DNA of 64,000 nucleotides from Anaerosolibacter sp. (GTDB lineage Bacteria; Bacillota; Clostridia; Peptostreptococcales; Thermotaleaceae): the NCBI RefSeq assembly GCF_029240175.1, contig NZ_JARBTM010000001.1:62001-126000 (forward strand), read 5' to 3'. How positions within the stretch are numbered: the first letter of the stretch is position 1; each line of letters opens with the position of its first letter. A program made the translations under genes and the position numbers. Below are positions 46,200-55,060 of the stretch, piece by piece. The notes beneath the pieces are model-generated. The model was not told the origin of the DNA. It saw nothing but the letters and a program-made list of their open reading frames with translations, and searched no databases.

Positions 46200-46365
46200 G
46201 TGTTTGGCGGTTTAGTTCCTTTTGGTAAAACCGTTGGTGATTTTGAACAAATGGTGGAAAGAATGTTCCACAATGACTTTGGACTAGGTCTTTTTACAAC
46301 AGCCATGAAAGTAGATACCTAAAGCCAAGGGCCCCAAGGTAAAAAAGGGTATTAACATTGAATAA
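46200..46365 (+). pseudogene. Hsp18/Hsp20 small heat shock gene remnant with internal deletion
   Basis: From GTG at 46200 (TTGGAGGTG upstream) the frame gives an Hsp18-type N-terminus: FGGLVPFGKTVGDFEQ, then a short acidic-hydrophobic stretch and AMKVDT, followed by TAA at 46319-46321. One base shift restores a C-terminus of the same family, PKVKKGINIE, ending at TAA 46363-46365. The alpha-crystallin core of about 90 residues is missing. The terminator of the gene is intact and overlaps its stop. Confidence 0.7.
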
Positions 46366-46414
46366 AAAGTAATATCCCATGTTGTTTGGACAACATGGGA
46401 TATTACTTTTTATT
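46361..46414 (+). terminator. long perfect hairpin terminator
   Basis: The arms 46361-46385 and 46390-46414 are exact 25-bp reverse complements around TTGG. ACTTTTTATT closes the stem and gives a T-run on the plus strand, and the same on the minus strand for the convergent peptidase gene. Confidence 0.85.
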
Positions 46415-46489
46415 CCCGTATACGCATATCTATACAAGTTAGTAGAGAAAATACCCTACTGCGTAGTTTTACTTCCTCTCCTATACAAG

Positions 46490-47218
46490 TCATTGTAGCG
46501 GTATGGATTTTTGGAAGTGTTGATAGTCCTTCAGGCTTTTCCATTCACCGCCCCAGGTCCACCCACGGTCTGTGAAAGCCTTATAGCATACGTCGCCCTT
46601 GACGATCATCCCTTTTTGAACAACTGTGCGATCTATATAGTTTTTTCCAGCTGCAGGCGATATCTTGCCCCCTGTTACATAAGGATTTTGTATGGGGTTA
46701 ATATCAATGGCAATGCCGTAGCTGTGCTTCGATAACACACCTTTACTGTCGGCCACCTCTCTAAAGTTAAATGCCGAGGTGTTGTTATCCTCCATGGAAA
46801 GGTCGTCATTCCCACCATATTCATCTACCAATCGGATTTTCTCTATAGGGAATTTCGATTCATAAAGGATTTGAAAAATCTCTAGAATTTCCTCCGCAAC
46901 CGCCCCATGAACCACCAATTCTCCTTCATGGGTCTCACCATCAAATCCCCAGTATAGCACCTTCACATAGGCTAGCTGTTCCAATGCCACAGGGCTTCCA
47001 ATCTTCCAAGATACACCATCTATTTTCTCAATAATTTCATAGGGCAGGACTGAAACTGTAAAGCTTAACTGTTCTTCTATTTTAGCAGCTTCCATGGTAC
47101 TATTTTGCTGCACCCTGGTTTCTGGCGGTTTTACAGCTTCTGCATCTTGGATCTTCGTACACCCAACACTCAAAAGTAAAGTGGCTGCAACGAGGAGTAT
47201 ATATCGTTTATGTTTCAC
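46490..47218 (-). CDS. lipoprotein M15-family peptidase (CwlK-like)
   Basis: 242 residues. Lipobox LLLSVGCTK (Cys near residue 20) places it outside the membrane. The zinc-peptidase motifs of M15C wall enzymes are in the C-terminal half: FNFREVADSKGVLSKHSYGIAIDINP (His and Asp ligands), GDVCYKAFTDRGWTWGGEW and DYQHFQ (His). It cleaves peptide bonds in peptidoglycan stems. GTG start at 47218 with AAGGAGGG upstream. Confidence 0.9.
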   Translation of the reverse strand: MKHKRYILLVAATLLLSVGCTKIQDAEAVKPPETRVQQNSTMEAAKIEEQLSFTVSVLPYEIIEKIDGVSWKIGSPVALEQLAYVKVLYWGFDGETHEGELVVHGAVAEEILEIFQILYESKFPIEKIRLVDEYGGNDDLSMEDNNTSAFNFREVADSKGVLSKHSYGIAIDINPIQNPYVTGGKISPAAGKNYIDRTVVQKGMIVKGDVCYKAFTDRGWTWGGEWKSLKDYQHFQKSIPLQ

Positions 47219-47265
47219 AACCTGACCCTCCTTGTAGATATCTAATTATTGCGTTAATAACTTGC

Positions 47266-47286
47266 GGAACGGTTACTAACCGTTCC
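47266..47286. repeat. GGAACGGTT hairpin of a dispersed-repeat type
   Basis: GGAACGGTT-ACT-AACCGTTCC followed by CTAC. A second, weaker hairpin (GAATGGTCA/TGACCATT) follows near 47330. This is the same layout as the hairpin at 23706-23725. Confidence 0.45.
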
Positions 47287-47378
47287 CTACGAATTCTGCT
47301 ATTACTTTACCTAATAGGGAATGGTCATTGACCATTTCGGTTTATTATGTTTTTCCCTCCCATGTCTGTAGATTAAAC

Positions 47379-47408
47379 AAAAAAGGAGCTACCAGTAATA
47401 GCAACTCC
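47379..47408 (-). terminator. terminator of the lysine-riboswitch operon
   Basis: On the minus strand GGAGTTGCTA and TGGTAGCTCC pair (three G-T pairs) around TTAC and are followed by six T. Confidence 0.75.
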
Positions 47409-47429
47409 TCTAAGCATACCATATTTGAC

Positions 47430-48794
47430 CTATAGAATAAACAACGCCACAATCAAAGTTGCTAGAAAACCTATACAAACAGGAATGATATTCTTTCTTG
47501 CCAAATCCAGGGGATTTACGTTACAGATGGCTGCCACTGGTATAATTCCCCAAGGAATAATCGTTCCTCCCCCTACCCATATGGCTGTCATTTGTCCTAA
47601 AACAGCAAGGACTGCTTTGTTTACCTCGATCGCTGATCCAAAGGTTTGTGCCAAGCCACCTACCAGCGGAAGTCCCGAGAACCCAGAGCCATCTAAGCCA
47701 GTAATACCTCCAATCACCATCTGGATGACTGCCACGGGGAATTTTGACAGTTGAATGCGATCTGCTAAATATAATCCCATATCCGATAATAGGCCCGTAG
47801 CATTTTCGCCAAGTATAGCTTTCGCTGTGCCTTCACTTCCTAAGAAGAAGAAGGCCCCAATGATAATAACCGGCGCAAAAACTTTGATTCCAAATCCAAA
47901 TCCATCTCGAATATAATCCGTAATCTTTTCAAAGGAGCTAACAAAATTATGCTGCACAATTGCCGTAAAGCTCATAATCAGAATTGCCGTACCACCAACC
48001 AGCGCTGTTGCATCGCCGCCTCTCAGCTGATACTTATACATAAGAAATACATCTATTAGGAACGCTACAGGTGTAATCACAGCAACTACCCAAACACCCA
48101 TGGATAGTTTCAAAGGCCGCTCCAACTCCGCTGTTACAGCCACGGTCTCGAAGGATTTCATTTCCTTACGCATCATGAAATAAGAGCAGGCTACAGTCAC
48201 AATACTCATGGTTAACCACAAAGGTACACTGGCTTGAATCAATTCCATAGGGTTTTCTATGGCAGCTGCCTTTGCCGTAATAGCTGGAGCTCCCTGGATG
48301 AAATAGTCGCTGGACAGCGCCACCCCATGGCCAAATATATTCATGGCTACTGCTGCCCATATGGCAGGTAATCCAGCACGGATAGCTCCTGGGAGCATAA
48401 TGGCACCTACTAAAGCTACAGCTGGAGATGGCCAAACAAACCAAGAGAAAAGTAACATCACAATACCCAGTCCAAAAAACGCCACCGTTGGATTCGTCAT
48501 CCATTTCTTAATAGGACGCATCATCAGTTCATCGGCCCCAATATCTCTTAGGGCTTGGGACATGGCAACCACCAAAGAAATTACAACGATAATCCCCCAA
48601 AACTCTGTTCCTGCTGCAATCAGGGCATTGTAGATTACCTGTACACCCTTTACAAAACTTCCCGAAGATGCATACCCCATAACAAAAAGTCCTATTATAC
48701 AGGGCAATACCGTATCTTTTCGGAATGCCATGGTTACCATTACGACTAAGACCATAAAAATGTAAATATAATGCAGCGACGTTAGTTGAACCAT
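47430..48794 (-). CDS. ion-transporter-superfamily permease under lysine riboswitch control
   Basis: 454 residues with about twelve hydrophobic helices and Gly-rich re-entrant-like loops (GGITGLDGSGFSGLPLVGG, GQMTAIWVGGGTIIPWG) typical of ion-transporter-superfamily carriers. No exact family is assigned. It is the second gene behind a lysine riboswitch, 53 bp after the FAD oxidoreductase gene, so lysine or a lysine-derived compound is the likely cargo. GGGGGAAAAGAT precedes the ATG. A strong terminator follows. Confidence 0.78.
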   Translation of the reverse strand: MVQLTSLHYIYIFMVLVVMVTMAFRKDTVLPCIIGLFVMGYASSGSFVKGVQVIYNALIAAGTEFWGIIVVISLVVAMSQALRDIGADELMMRPIKKWMTNPTVAFFGLGIVMLLFSWFVWPSPAVALVGAIMLPGAIRAGLPAIWAAVAMNIFGHGVALSSDYFIQGAPAITAKAAAIENPMELIQASVPLWLTMSIVTVACSYFMMRKEMKSFETVAVTAELERPLKLSMGVWVVAVITPVAFLIDVFLMYKYQLRGGDATALVGGTAILIMSFTAIVQHNFVSSFEKITDYIRDGFGFGIKVFAPVIIIGAFFFLGSEGTAKAILGENATGLLSDMGLYLADRIQLSKFPVAVIQMVIGGITGLDGSGFSGLPLVGGLAQTFGSAIEVNKAVLAVLGQMTAIWVGGGTIIPWGIIPVAAICNVNPLDLARKNIIPVCIGFLATLIVALFIL

Positions 48795-48847
48795 ATCTTT
48801 TCCCCCTTATGAATATTTCTGCTTGATTTATACCTTTTTGATGAAAT

Positions 48848-50167
48848 TTAAGAACAAAGCGATGTTTCTATCGTCTCGATCTCTAATTCCTTAACCAATT
48901 TCTTACTAAAAATATCTGTCAATTCTAGTGCCTTTACCTTATCTTTCAGCAACTGAACATCTGTAGTGTAAAGCTCTTTTTCTTTCATTCTTTCAAAATA
49001 AATAGAGCCTGAGAAGGTATATTTTTTTCCCATCCCTTCTTCTGTCGCCATCATTTCCTTTACAAAAGCGATGGCATCTCCAATGGCTAATTCTGTCGGC
49101 AGCTCCAGTAGTTCTATCTCAACGGCATGTCGAACACTATTGTGACCTGCCAAAATTCCTGTAACAATGGCTTCTGTATGACCAACGAGGAGTCCTGCCT
49201 TTTCTCCAGCACAGAAAAGATTGTCCACGTCATCTACCTTCAGGTTATTATTTCGAGGTGCCATACTGAAGTAACGCATAGAGTTTCCTTTGCCCCCGGC
49301 ATAAGGATCTTCGTATCTTGCATATTCAAAACCTGGCACTTGCCTTAGCTTATCTAAAGGGAAAAATGGCCCCATCAATTTTGCATGGCCTGTATCCAGC
49401 AGGATTATATTGTCTTTAAACTCTGGAAGTGCATATTGTTGACAGGCCTTTGCATCCAAATGGTCCTCAATTAACGTCTGAGGCAGTGGAATAATGGCAA
49501 CACCCTCTCGCTTTAACTCTTCTTGTATTCCCTGGGAAAGAGATTCCTTATAAAGTTTGCATGCACCACTCATGGCACCGATGGTACCATCCGCCTTTCT
49601 TCCAACCATCTCTTCCACGCCAGCCAGTTTTGCAATGCTTACACGGCCTCCAAAGCTCGGACATCTTAAGATACACATTGCACAGCCGTTGCCATATTTA
49701 GCGCAATTTCCCATGGGTCCTGCAGTTCCAGTTGTATCAATAAAGGCATCCCCTTGGAAGCTCCGTCCTGATTGGTCAGCTACAGCTATGATCTTCGTTC
49801 CTTCCATGGTCACTTTATCTACCCGTGCCTCAAATACGATTTCAACACCTAATTCCTTTAAATGTGCCATGACCGCTCCATGGGTATCAGCAATATCGTA
49901 CAAATTCACATGATGATGCCCTGGAAATTGAATATTTTTATGTCTTGCATGCTGGTCACAGATTTGAAAAAGATCTCCCCCACCCATGGCGATCATTTCC
50001 TCCGTGGCAGCAAATCTACCATTATTTCTCATGATTCCGCCTACGAGGCCGGTACCCAATAACATATCTGTCCTCTCTAACAATACTACTTTTGCACCTG
50101 CCTTTGCAGCACCAACAGCTGCTGCACATCCTGCCCAGCCCCCACCTATTACCACAACTCTTGCCAT
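48848..50167 (-). CDS. FAD-dependent oxidoreductase under lysine riboswitch control
   Basis: 439 residues. The N-terminal Rossmann motif VVIGGGWAGCAAAVGAAKAG binds FAD. The second FAD region is NLFCAGEKAGLLVGHTEAIVTG. A Cys cluster, NGCAMCILRCPSFGGR (about residues 160-175), is unusual for plain amine oxidases and could be redox-active. The overall fold is GidA/TrmFO-like, but the substrate is unknown. AAAAGGAGTG precedes the ATG. As first gene after the lysine riboswitch it is expected to act on lysine, a precursor or a product. Confidence 0.85.
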   Translation of the reverse strand: MARVVVIGGGWAGCAAAVGAAKAGAKVVLLERTDMLLGTGLVGGIMRNNGRFAATEEMIAMGGGDLFQICDQHARHKNIQFPGHHHVNLYDIADTHGAVMAHLKELGVEIVFEARVDKVTMEGTKIIAVADQSGRSFQGDAFIDTTGTAGPMGNCAKYGNGCAMCILRCPSFGGRVSIAKLAGVEEMVGRKADGTIGAMSGACKLYKESLSQGIQEELKREGVAIIPLPQTLIEDHLDAKACQQYALPEFKDNIILLDTGHAKLMGPFFPLDKLRQVPGFEYARYEDPYAGGKGNSMRYFSMAPRNNNLKVDDVDNLFCAGEKAGLLVGHTEAIVTGILAGHNSVRHAVEIELLELPTELAIGDAIAFVKEMMATEEGMGKKYTFSGSIYFERMKEKELYTTDVQLLKDKVKALELTDIFSKKLVKELEIETIETSLCS

Positions 50168-50199
50168 GAATAATCCACTCCTTTTGAATAATTTTCAAA

Positions 50200-50235
50200 A
50201 AAATAAAAGCAATTGGCATTGAACACCAATTGCTT
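50200..50235 (-). terminator. lysine-riboswitch terminator
   Basis: AAGCAATTGG and CCAATTGCTT pair around a 9-nt loop and run into TTTTATTTTTTT on the minus strand, between the aptamer and the oxidoreductase start. Confidence 0.85.
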
Positions 50236-50277
50236 GTCTCACAAAAACAGCACAAAAAAAGCTTATGAACACAAACA

Positions 50278-50446
50278 AGATAGCGCTCCACCAGCATCTC
50301 TGGTGACAGTCGCAGGACTCTTAATCCTGAAACCAGATGTAAATTCTAGAGTGAATTTCATCTTCGGTGCCATCCCCTTCCCCCTAGGATCAACGACTAC
50401 TCTATTGCCTTCCCTAAGGTACTCTTGTCAAGCACACCTCTATCTG
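50278..50446 (-). ncRNA. lysine riboswitch (L box)
   Basis: On the minus strand the conserved blocks appear in order: AGATAGAGGTG, CAAGAGTA, GGAAGGGGATGGCACCGAAG, the long P3/P4 arms, CTGGTTTCAGGATTAAG, TGTCACCAGAGATGCTGGTG and GGAGCGCTATCT. P1 closes between AGATAG and CTATCT. The terminator at 50200-50235 follows, so lysine should shut the operon off. Confidence 0.92.
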
Positions 50447-50468
50447 CATAATTATAAAGTTATTTAAT

Positions 50469-50497
50469 ATAATAATACACATTATATTTTATGTCAA
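50469..50497 (-). promoter_or_regulatory. promoter of the lysine-riboswitch operon
   Basis: On the minus strand TTGACA and TATTAT are 17 bp apart, about 25 bp before the aptamer. Confidence 0.75.
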
Positions 50498-50510
50498 TAC
50501 AAATTATTAT

Positions 50511-50531
50511 ACCTAGGCACAAAGCCTAGGT
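50511..50531 (-). terminator. hairpin after the UPF0180 gene
   Basis: ACCTAGGC and GCCTAGGT pair around a 5-nt loop, 8 bp after the 50539 stop; the tail is AT-rich with few T in a row. Confidence 0.5.
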
Positions 50532-50538
50532 CAATATA

Positions 50539-50799
50539 TTAGAATCTTACCTTGTTATGGATGATTTGGTAAATCTGCTCAGGTGTTAGTCCAGCTGCTT
50601 CAACGATAGAAGCCTTTGCTTTCAAGCCCTGGGAGAGATTCATATTATTTAAATCTGATACAATAATGGCTTCATAGTTATCACTGGTAATATCTTGAAG
50701 GGTGTCATTTCGGTACATAGTTCTCACATCATAGCCTTTTTCGCCTAGATATGCTCTTACTTCCTCTAAATTGTTCTCAACAACTACTTTCTTGGCCAT
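50539..50799 (-). CDS. UPF0180 (YkuS-like) family protein
   Basis: 86 residues. VVVENNLEEVRAYLGEKGYDV at the start and KASIVEAAGLTPEQIYQII at the end match the UPF0180 pattern of a small alpha/beta protein. No function is known. The family's Cys/Gly loop in the middle is replaced by YEAIIVSDLNNMNLSQ. AAGGAGG precedes the ATG. Divergent from the LysR gene. Confidence 0.8.
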   Translation of the reverse strand: MAKKVVVENNLEEVRAYLGEKGYDVRTMYRNDTLQDITSDNYEAIIVSDLNNMNLSQGLKAKASIVEAAGLTPEQIYQIIHNKVRF

Positions 50800-50928
50800 A
50801 CAACTTATACCTCCTTTTTCATGTATTCACCTATTAGTATGTACAGCCTATTTCAAATTATATATGGCAAACCTTTTGATTTTATAGTAGGATATAATTA
50901 AAAAATTATCTTTGGAAGAGGGTAGTAT

Positions 50929-51846
50929 ATGGATCTTCATTATCTCAAGTTGTTTCATATCGTGGCAACAAATCTAAGCTTTTCCAAAACTGCCACCCAA
51001 TTACATATCAGTCAGCCTGCCATCTCCATGCAGATAAAAAAGCTTGAAGATGATTTGGGCATGCCTCTGTTTGATCGCCTTGGCAGAAATATCTATCTCA
51101 ATGGTCATGGCAAGCTTCTATATGAATATACCAGTAAGATTTTTCACCTCGTGGAAGAAGCTGAAAATAAAATACAAGAGATGGAAGATAAAATTTGGGG
51201 CAGTTTGTTTATTGGATGCACTAACGCACCCTCTATCTATGTGATGCCAGAAATCATCAGTCAGTACAGATCACTTTATCCCCTGGTAAGGGTCCATCTT
51301 CATCTAGGAAATACCTATGATATCCATAATCTCATGAAACTCAATCAAATTGATTTTGCCATTATCGGCGGTACCATTCCAGATCACCCGAACATCCGCT
51401 CTCATAAGCTTTGGGAGGACCAGGTGGTGTTGGTGGCTTCACCGGAAAATCCCTTGGTGGACTCAGATGCACTAACCCGCGACCAACTATTGGATCAGAA
51501 TATCATTGCCCACGATTATCAATCTAAGCTCTATGAATTGGCAGAACTGATATATAAGGATCTCTCTTTACCATTCCAACCCGCTATGCTCATTGGCAGC
51601 GTGGAAACGATGAAATATTTGGTGGCAGAAAATCATGGTATTGCTATTCTACCCTATATTGCAGTAAAGAGAGAATTAAAAGATGGCCGCCTGAAAGAAA
51701 TCAAATTTTCAAACCGAAATTGGCAATATGATTATCATATGGTTTATCATAAAAACAAAGAAACTGTTCCTTCCATGACAAGGCTCATCTATCTGGTAGA
51801 ACAGTATTTTAAAGCAAATAGAGAGCGGCTGATGTATACAGAGTAA
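50929..51846 (+). CDS. LysR-type transcriptional regulator
   Basis: 305 residues. N-terminal winged helix-turn-helix LSFSKTATQLHISQPAISMQ with KKLEDDLGMPLFDRLGR, then the periplasmic-binding-like effector domain (LFIGCTNAPSIYVMPEI, DFAIIGGTI). Effector unknown. GAAGAGGG precedes the ATG. It lies beside the lysine-riboswitch operon but reads away from it. The stop is followed at once by dispersed element copy B. Confidence 0.93.
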   Translation: MDLHYLKLFHIVATNLSFSKTATQLHISQPAISMQIKKLEDDLGMPLFDRLGRNIYLNGHGKLLYEYTSKIFHLVEEAENKIQEMEDKIWGSLFIGCTNAPSIYVMPEIISQYRSLYPLVRVHLHLGNTYDIHNLMKLNQIDFAIIGGTIPDHPNIRSHKLWEDQVVLVASPENPLVDSDALTRDQLLDQNIIAHDYQSKLYELAELIYKDLSLPFQPAMLIGSVETMKYLVAENHGIAILPYIAVKRELKDGRLKEIKFSNRNWQYDYHMVYHKNKETVPSMTRLIYLVEQYFKANRERLMYTE

Positions 51847-52155
51847 TATGCGACATAAATGTCGCATAGGCTAAGATTGAGGTTAAGGTTAAAACCGTAG
51901 CGGCGAACAGTGTTCGCCTAATTATTTTGAGAGTACCAAACTTTCAGGATAATGCTATAAACCCTGTCATGCAGAGCGCAGCGAAGCATCTCAAAGACCC
52001 AACCCTAGATCCTTCACTACGTTCTGGATGACATTAGGGTTGAAAATCTGTGATTTGCGGGCTACGCGAGATTAAGATTGAGGATTTACTTCTGTATGAC
52101 GTTCAGGGTCTTTTTCTTAACCTTAGCCTTAACCTTAACCTGGGCACCTCCGTGC
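51847..52155. repeat. dispersed GRYYRA-hexamer element, copy B, with a nested repeat
   Basis: Begins right after the LysR stop with hairpin TATGCGACAT-AA-ATGTCGCATA (51847-51868). Four hexamers follow, such as GGCTAA and GGTTAA (51869-51892), a GGCGAAC/GTTCGCC hairpin near 51901, a nested inverted repeat (51965-52033), two more hexamers at 52070, then GTCTTTTTC and four inverted hexamers such as TTAACC (52117-52140) and a closing hairpin GCAC-CTCC-GTGC (52144-52155). The right end is nearly identical to copy C. Confidence 0.65.
51965..52033. repeat. nested BIME-like inverted repeat
   Basis: The arms TGTCATGCAGAGCGCAGCG (51965-51983, continuing to 51991) and their complement (52007-52033) match at 21 of 27 positions. 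The TGTCAT...GAGCG...GAAG...ATCT pattern is a dispersed intergenic repeat known from many bacteria. It interrupts element copy B. Confidence 0.6.
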
Positions 52156-52177
52156 GCTTTATCCTACAACGGTGCCA

Positions 52178-54496
52178 TTAATCTCGATCTTCTATCTCAT
52201 ATAAATCTTTCGACTCCTTTAGCACCGAAGCTGGCTCCTCCGTACAGTACATATGCACCCTATGCAGCGCTCTGGTGACAGCGATATACAATAACTTCAC
52301 ATCCATTTCCGTATCTTCATAAATGGATTGATCTACCCTATGGATCAGCACGCCGTCAAATTCTAACCCCTTGGATAAATAAGACGGAATCACAACAACG
52401 CCTCCATGAAAATCAGTCACATGATCACTGATTAAGTGAATATCCTCAAATTGATCCTTCAAACTTTGAAACACCATTTCTGTGCTTTGAAGGTCTTTAC
52501 AGATCACTGCGATTGACCCAAAATCCTCCTGCTGTAATGACTTGATCTGTAGAACCATCTGTTGGAGAACTTCTCCCTCATCTTTACATCGATGAAGAAC
52601 AGGCTTCTCTCCGTGCCTGAAAATGGGCTCAGCCAATACTGCCTCCAAGCCCTTGCACTGCTTAATCACTTCATTGGCTAGGGCCACGATCTCTATGGTT
52701 GATCGATAGCTGGTGGTTAAGAGATGATAATTATACTCCTTGTCTTTAAACACCTTCTTCATGGTCTTTTCCCAGTTATTAATTCCCCTGTAGGCGTAGA
52801 TTCCTTGAGATAAATCCCCCACAAAGGTAAAAGAATCGTTCATGGATATTTCTCGCAGTACACTCATCTTAAACTCATCCAGATCCTGGGCCTCGTCCAC
52901 CACGATATGGGCATATCGACTTCTGTCCTCTATGCCAAAGAGTTTGATATGGATATACGCCATTGGTCCCAAGTCTTCATTCTCATAAATATCTTTCTTG
53001 AGTTTCCCTAAAGTGTACTGACAAATTGCTCCGAACAAATCCTCGCCAATTTTATTCTCAAAGGCCTTTGTCAGCTCTTCGTCTTTATCAAAAAGGCTTG
53101 TATAAAATTGAAAGCTATCTGGTTTTGCAATTTGTCCGATATATTCCCCTATGACACCAGGCAGGTTCATCTTGATTTTTTCTATCTTGTTATCTCTTTC
53201 GTCATAGAGGGCTATAATATCCTTTCGAATGGCCTCCACATCTTCTGCTTGATTTTTAAGCAGTTGGATCTTTCCCTTATAGACCTCTTCTATTTTTTCA
53301 TAAATTTCCTGTATATCATTTTTCAATCTTCCTGTTAAATAATCCTTTAGTTTTTCTATCCTCTGTACCAACGGTAAATGTACATTACTGGTTAGAAATA
53401 CTTCCTTGAGTTTTTCATAGGTAACCAAATCAATTCCTTCCATCGTTAGATTGACCCCAGGGAGCAAGCTCCGCTCCAACTGCTTTAGACGGTTGTCGAT
53501 AACCTTCTTAAATAACAATGATCCTTTAAGCCGTGATGCGACGGTGACCATCTCCACTTCCTCTGTATTCCCATTCATCAGAAGATTCAACTTATCAGAG
53601 CCTTGGGTAATTTCTATCTTTTTATTCAGCAGTCCCAAAGCCCAGTCCTCAAAAGTAGTTTGAAAAACATTTTCTACCCCTAAATCAGGTAGTATATCAG
53701 AGATATAATTTAGAAACAATTTATTGGGGGCAATCACCATATAGTTTGCATCGCTATTTCTTCGGTTGTTATAAATAAGATAGGCCATTCTATGAAGGGC
53801 TATGGTCGTCTTTCCGCTTCCCGCTACTCCCTGCACCACCAAGGGTCGAATCATTTCACTTCGAATAATTTTGTTTTGTTGATCCTGTATTGTCGCCACA
53901 ATCTCTTTGAGTCTTCCTTGGGTCGTCTTGTTCAGAGCCTCTGCCAAAAATCCCCCTTTCCCCTTTAAACTATCTTCAATCCGATCCTCAGAAGTCTTGT
54001 CATCAAATATCTCTTGAAGTTCTCCCCCATTGATTTCATATCGGCGTTTTAGAAACATAGTTCCTTTGATTTCCCCTGAGGGAGATTTATAGGAAACCTC
54101 CTGGCTGTGACCGCTGTAATAGATATCTGCAACGGGGGCTCTCCAGTCTACCACTACTGGAACTTCTCTATCTCGATCATGGAGTCCGTATTTTCCAATA
54201 TAGATCGTTTCCTTTTCTTCACTTCGATTCTCTTGAAAGTCAATACGTCCAAAATAAGGGTTTTCTTTACTCTTATCTAAGCTCTCAATATCTTTGGTCG
54301 CAATACTGTAAAGCTGTTGATTGGCAATCAATCTTTCATCGGTTAAAGTATTTACAGATTTACGTATCTCTTTCAGCCGCTCTTTTAAGATCATCTCATA
54401 CTCCTCAAGGAATCCTTTTTCCCCTTCAATCCATTCGATGGTTTCCTCAAGATGATCTTTTTCCAACTGATAATCTGGATGATTTGTCATCGGCAT
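52178..54496 (-). CDS. helD: RNA polymerase recycling helicase HelD
   Basis: UvrD/Rep-like ATPase that removes stalled RNA polymerase from DNA in Gram-positive bacteria. 772 residues from the ATG at 54496 (GAGGAGG upstream). An N-terminal coiled coil (about 8-60) enters the polymerase channel. Walker A is QGVAGSGKTTIALHRMAYL, Walker B is VVDEAQDLDEF, and later motifs are FVGDLSQGIYAYRGI, SYRST, and LYIAVTRALHRVH. The stop codon lies in DNA resembling the hexamers of the adjacent element. Confidence 0.95.
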   Translation of the reverse strand: MPMTNHPDYQLEKDHLEETIEWIEGEKGFLEEYEMILKERLKEIRKSVNTLTDERLIANQQLYSIATKDIESLDKSKENPYFGRIDFQENRSEEKETIYIGKYGLHDRDREVPVVVDWRAPVADIYYSGHSQEVSYKSPSGEIKGTMFLKRRYEINGGELQEIFDDKTSEDRIEDSLKGKGGFLAEALNKTTQGRLKEIVATIQDQQNKIIRSEMIRPLVVQGVAGSGKTTIALHRMAYLIYNNRRNSDANYMVIAPNKLFLNYISDILPDLGVENVFQTTFEDWALGLLNKKIEITQGSDKLNLLMNGNTEEVEMVTVASRLKGSLLFKKVIDNRLKQLERSLLPGVNLTMEGIDLVTYEKLKEVFLTSNVHLPLVQRIEKLKDYLTGRLKNDIQEIYEKIEEVYKGKIQLLKNQAEDVEAIRKDIIALYDERDNKIEKIKMNLPGVIGEYIGQIAKPDSFQFYTSLFDKDEELTKAFENKIGEDLFGAICQYTLGKLKKDIYENEDLGPMAYIHIKLFGIEDRSRYAHIVVDEAQDLDEFKMSVLREISMNDSFTFVGDLSQGIYAYRGINNWEKTMKKVFKDKEYNYHLLTTSYRSTIEIVALANEVIKQCKGLEAVLAEPIFRHGEKPVLHRCKDEGEVLQQMVLQIKSLQQEDFGSIAVICKDLQSTEMVFQSLKDQFEDIHLISDHVTDFHGGVVVIPSYLSKGLEFDGVLIHRVDQSIYEDTEMDVKLLYIAVTRALHRVHMYCTEEPASVLKESKDLYEIEDRD

Positions 54497-54704
54497 ATCC
54501 CGAGCCTCCTCTTTTTCTATGTAAATCAATTCTAAGAGAAAAGCAGTATATTTTCAAACCTCCCCTTGCCCTTTGTCATAGCTTTCCAACCTTCGAAATG
54601 AAGCATCATATTTTTTCCTCTGTTTTTCACATTTTTTCTTGCCAATTTGTCACTTTTTTGGTAAGATAGTGGTGTTTGGAGTATCTTTTTTTGATGACAT
54701 GAAA

Positions 54705-54730
54705 GGACAGTTCGCTGGAGCGAACTGTCC
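54705..54730. terminator. hairpin terminator upstream-oriented between helD and the 54747 gene
   Basis: GGACAGTTCGC-TGGA-GCGAACTGTCC, a perfect 11-bp stem 16 bp past the 54747 gene stop. A second small stem (GCAAGC/GCTTGC) covers the stop codon region. Confidence 0.6.
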
Positions 54731-54746
54731 TAATTTATTTGCAAGC

Positions 54747-54989
54747 TTAGGCTTGCATATGGTTTATTTTGATGCCATCCAATCCTTCTAATTGATCGGC
54801 CATATTCCGAATTCTTCCCATATCTGCACGGATATTGAGGGTGATCAATCCATGATTTATTTCTCCGGGATCATGGATCCCAAATCTTCCGATGATAATA
54901 TCTCCGTTTTTCGTTAATATTTCTTGTACCTTTGGTGCAGAATCCGTTCGATGATCTACACGTATGCTCATAATGCTTAAATGATCCAT
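54747..54989 (-). CDS. TM1266-like ACT-domain regulator (iron-only hydrogenase system regulator family)
   Basis: 80 residues. IMSIRVDHRTDSAPKVQEIL, then GDIIIGRFGIHDPGEINHGLITLNIRAD and LEGLDGIKINHMQA, follow the pattern of the small ferredoxin-like (ACT fold) putative regulators seen beside FeFe-hydrogenase genes. No hydrogenase genes are in the window. AGGAGG precedes the ATG. Confidence 0.85.
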   Translation of the reverse strand: MDHLSIMSIRVDHRTDSAPKVQEILTKNGDIIIGRFGIHDPGEINHGLITLNIRADMGRIRNMADQLEGLDGIKINHMQA

Positions 54990-55060
54990 ATCTCTACCTC
55001 CTATCTCATTTCATTTGGTATTTTAAACAAAACCTATGAAATATATGCATAGATTTCATC

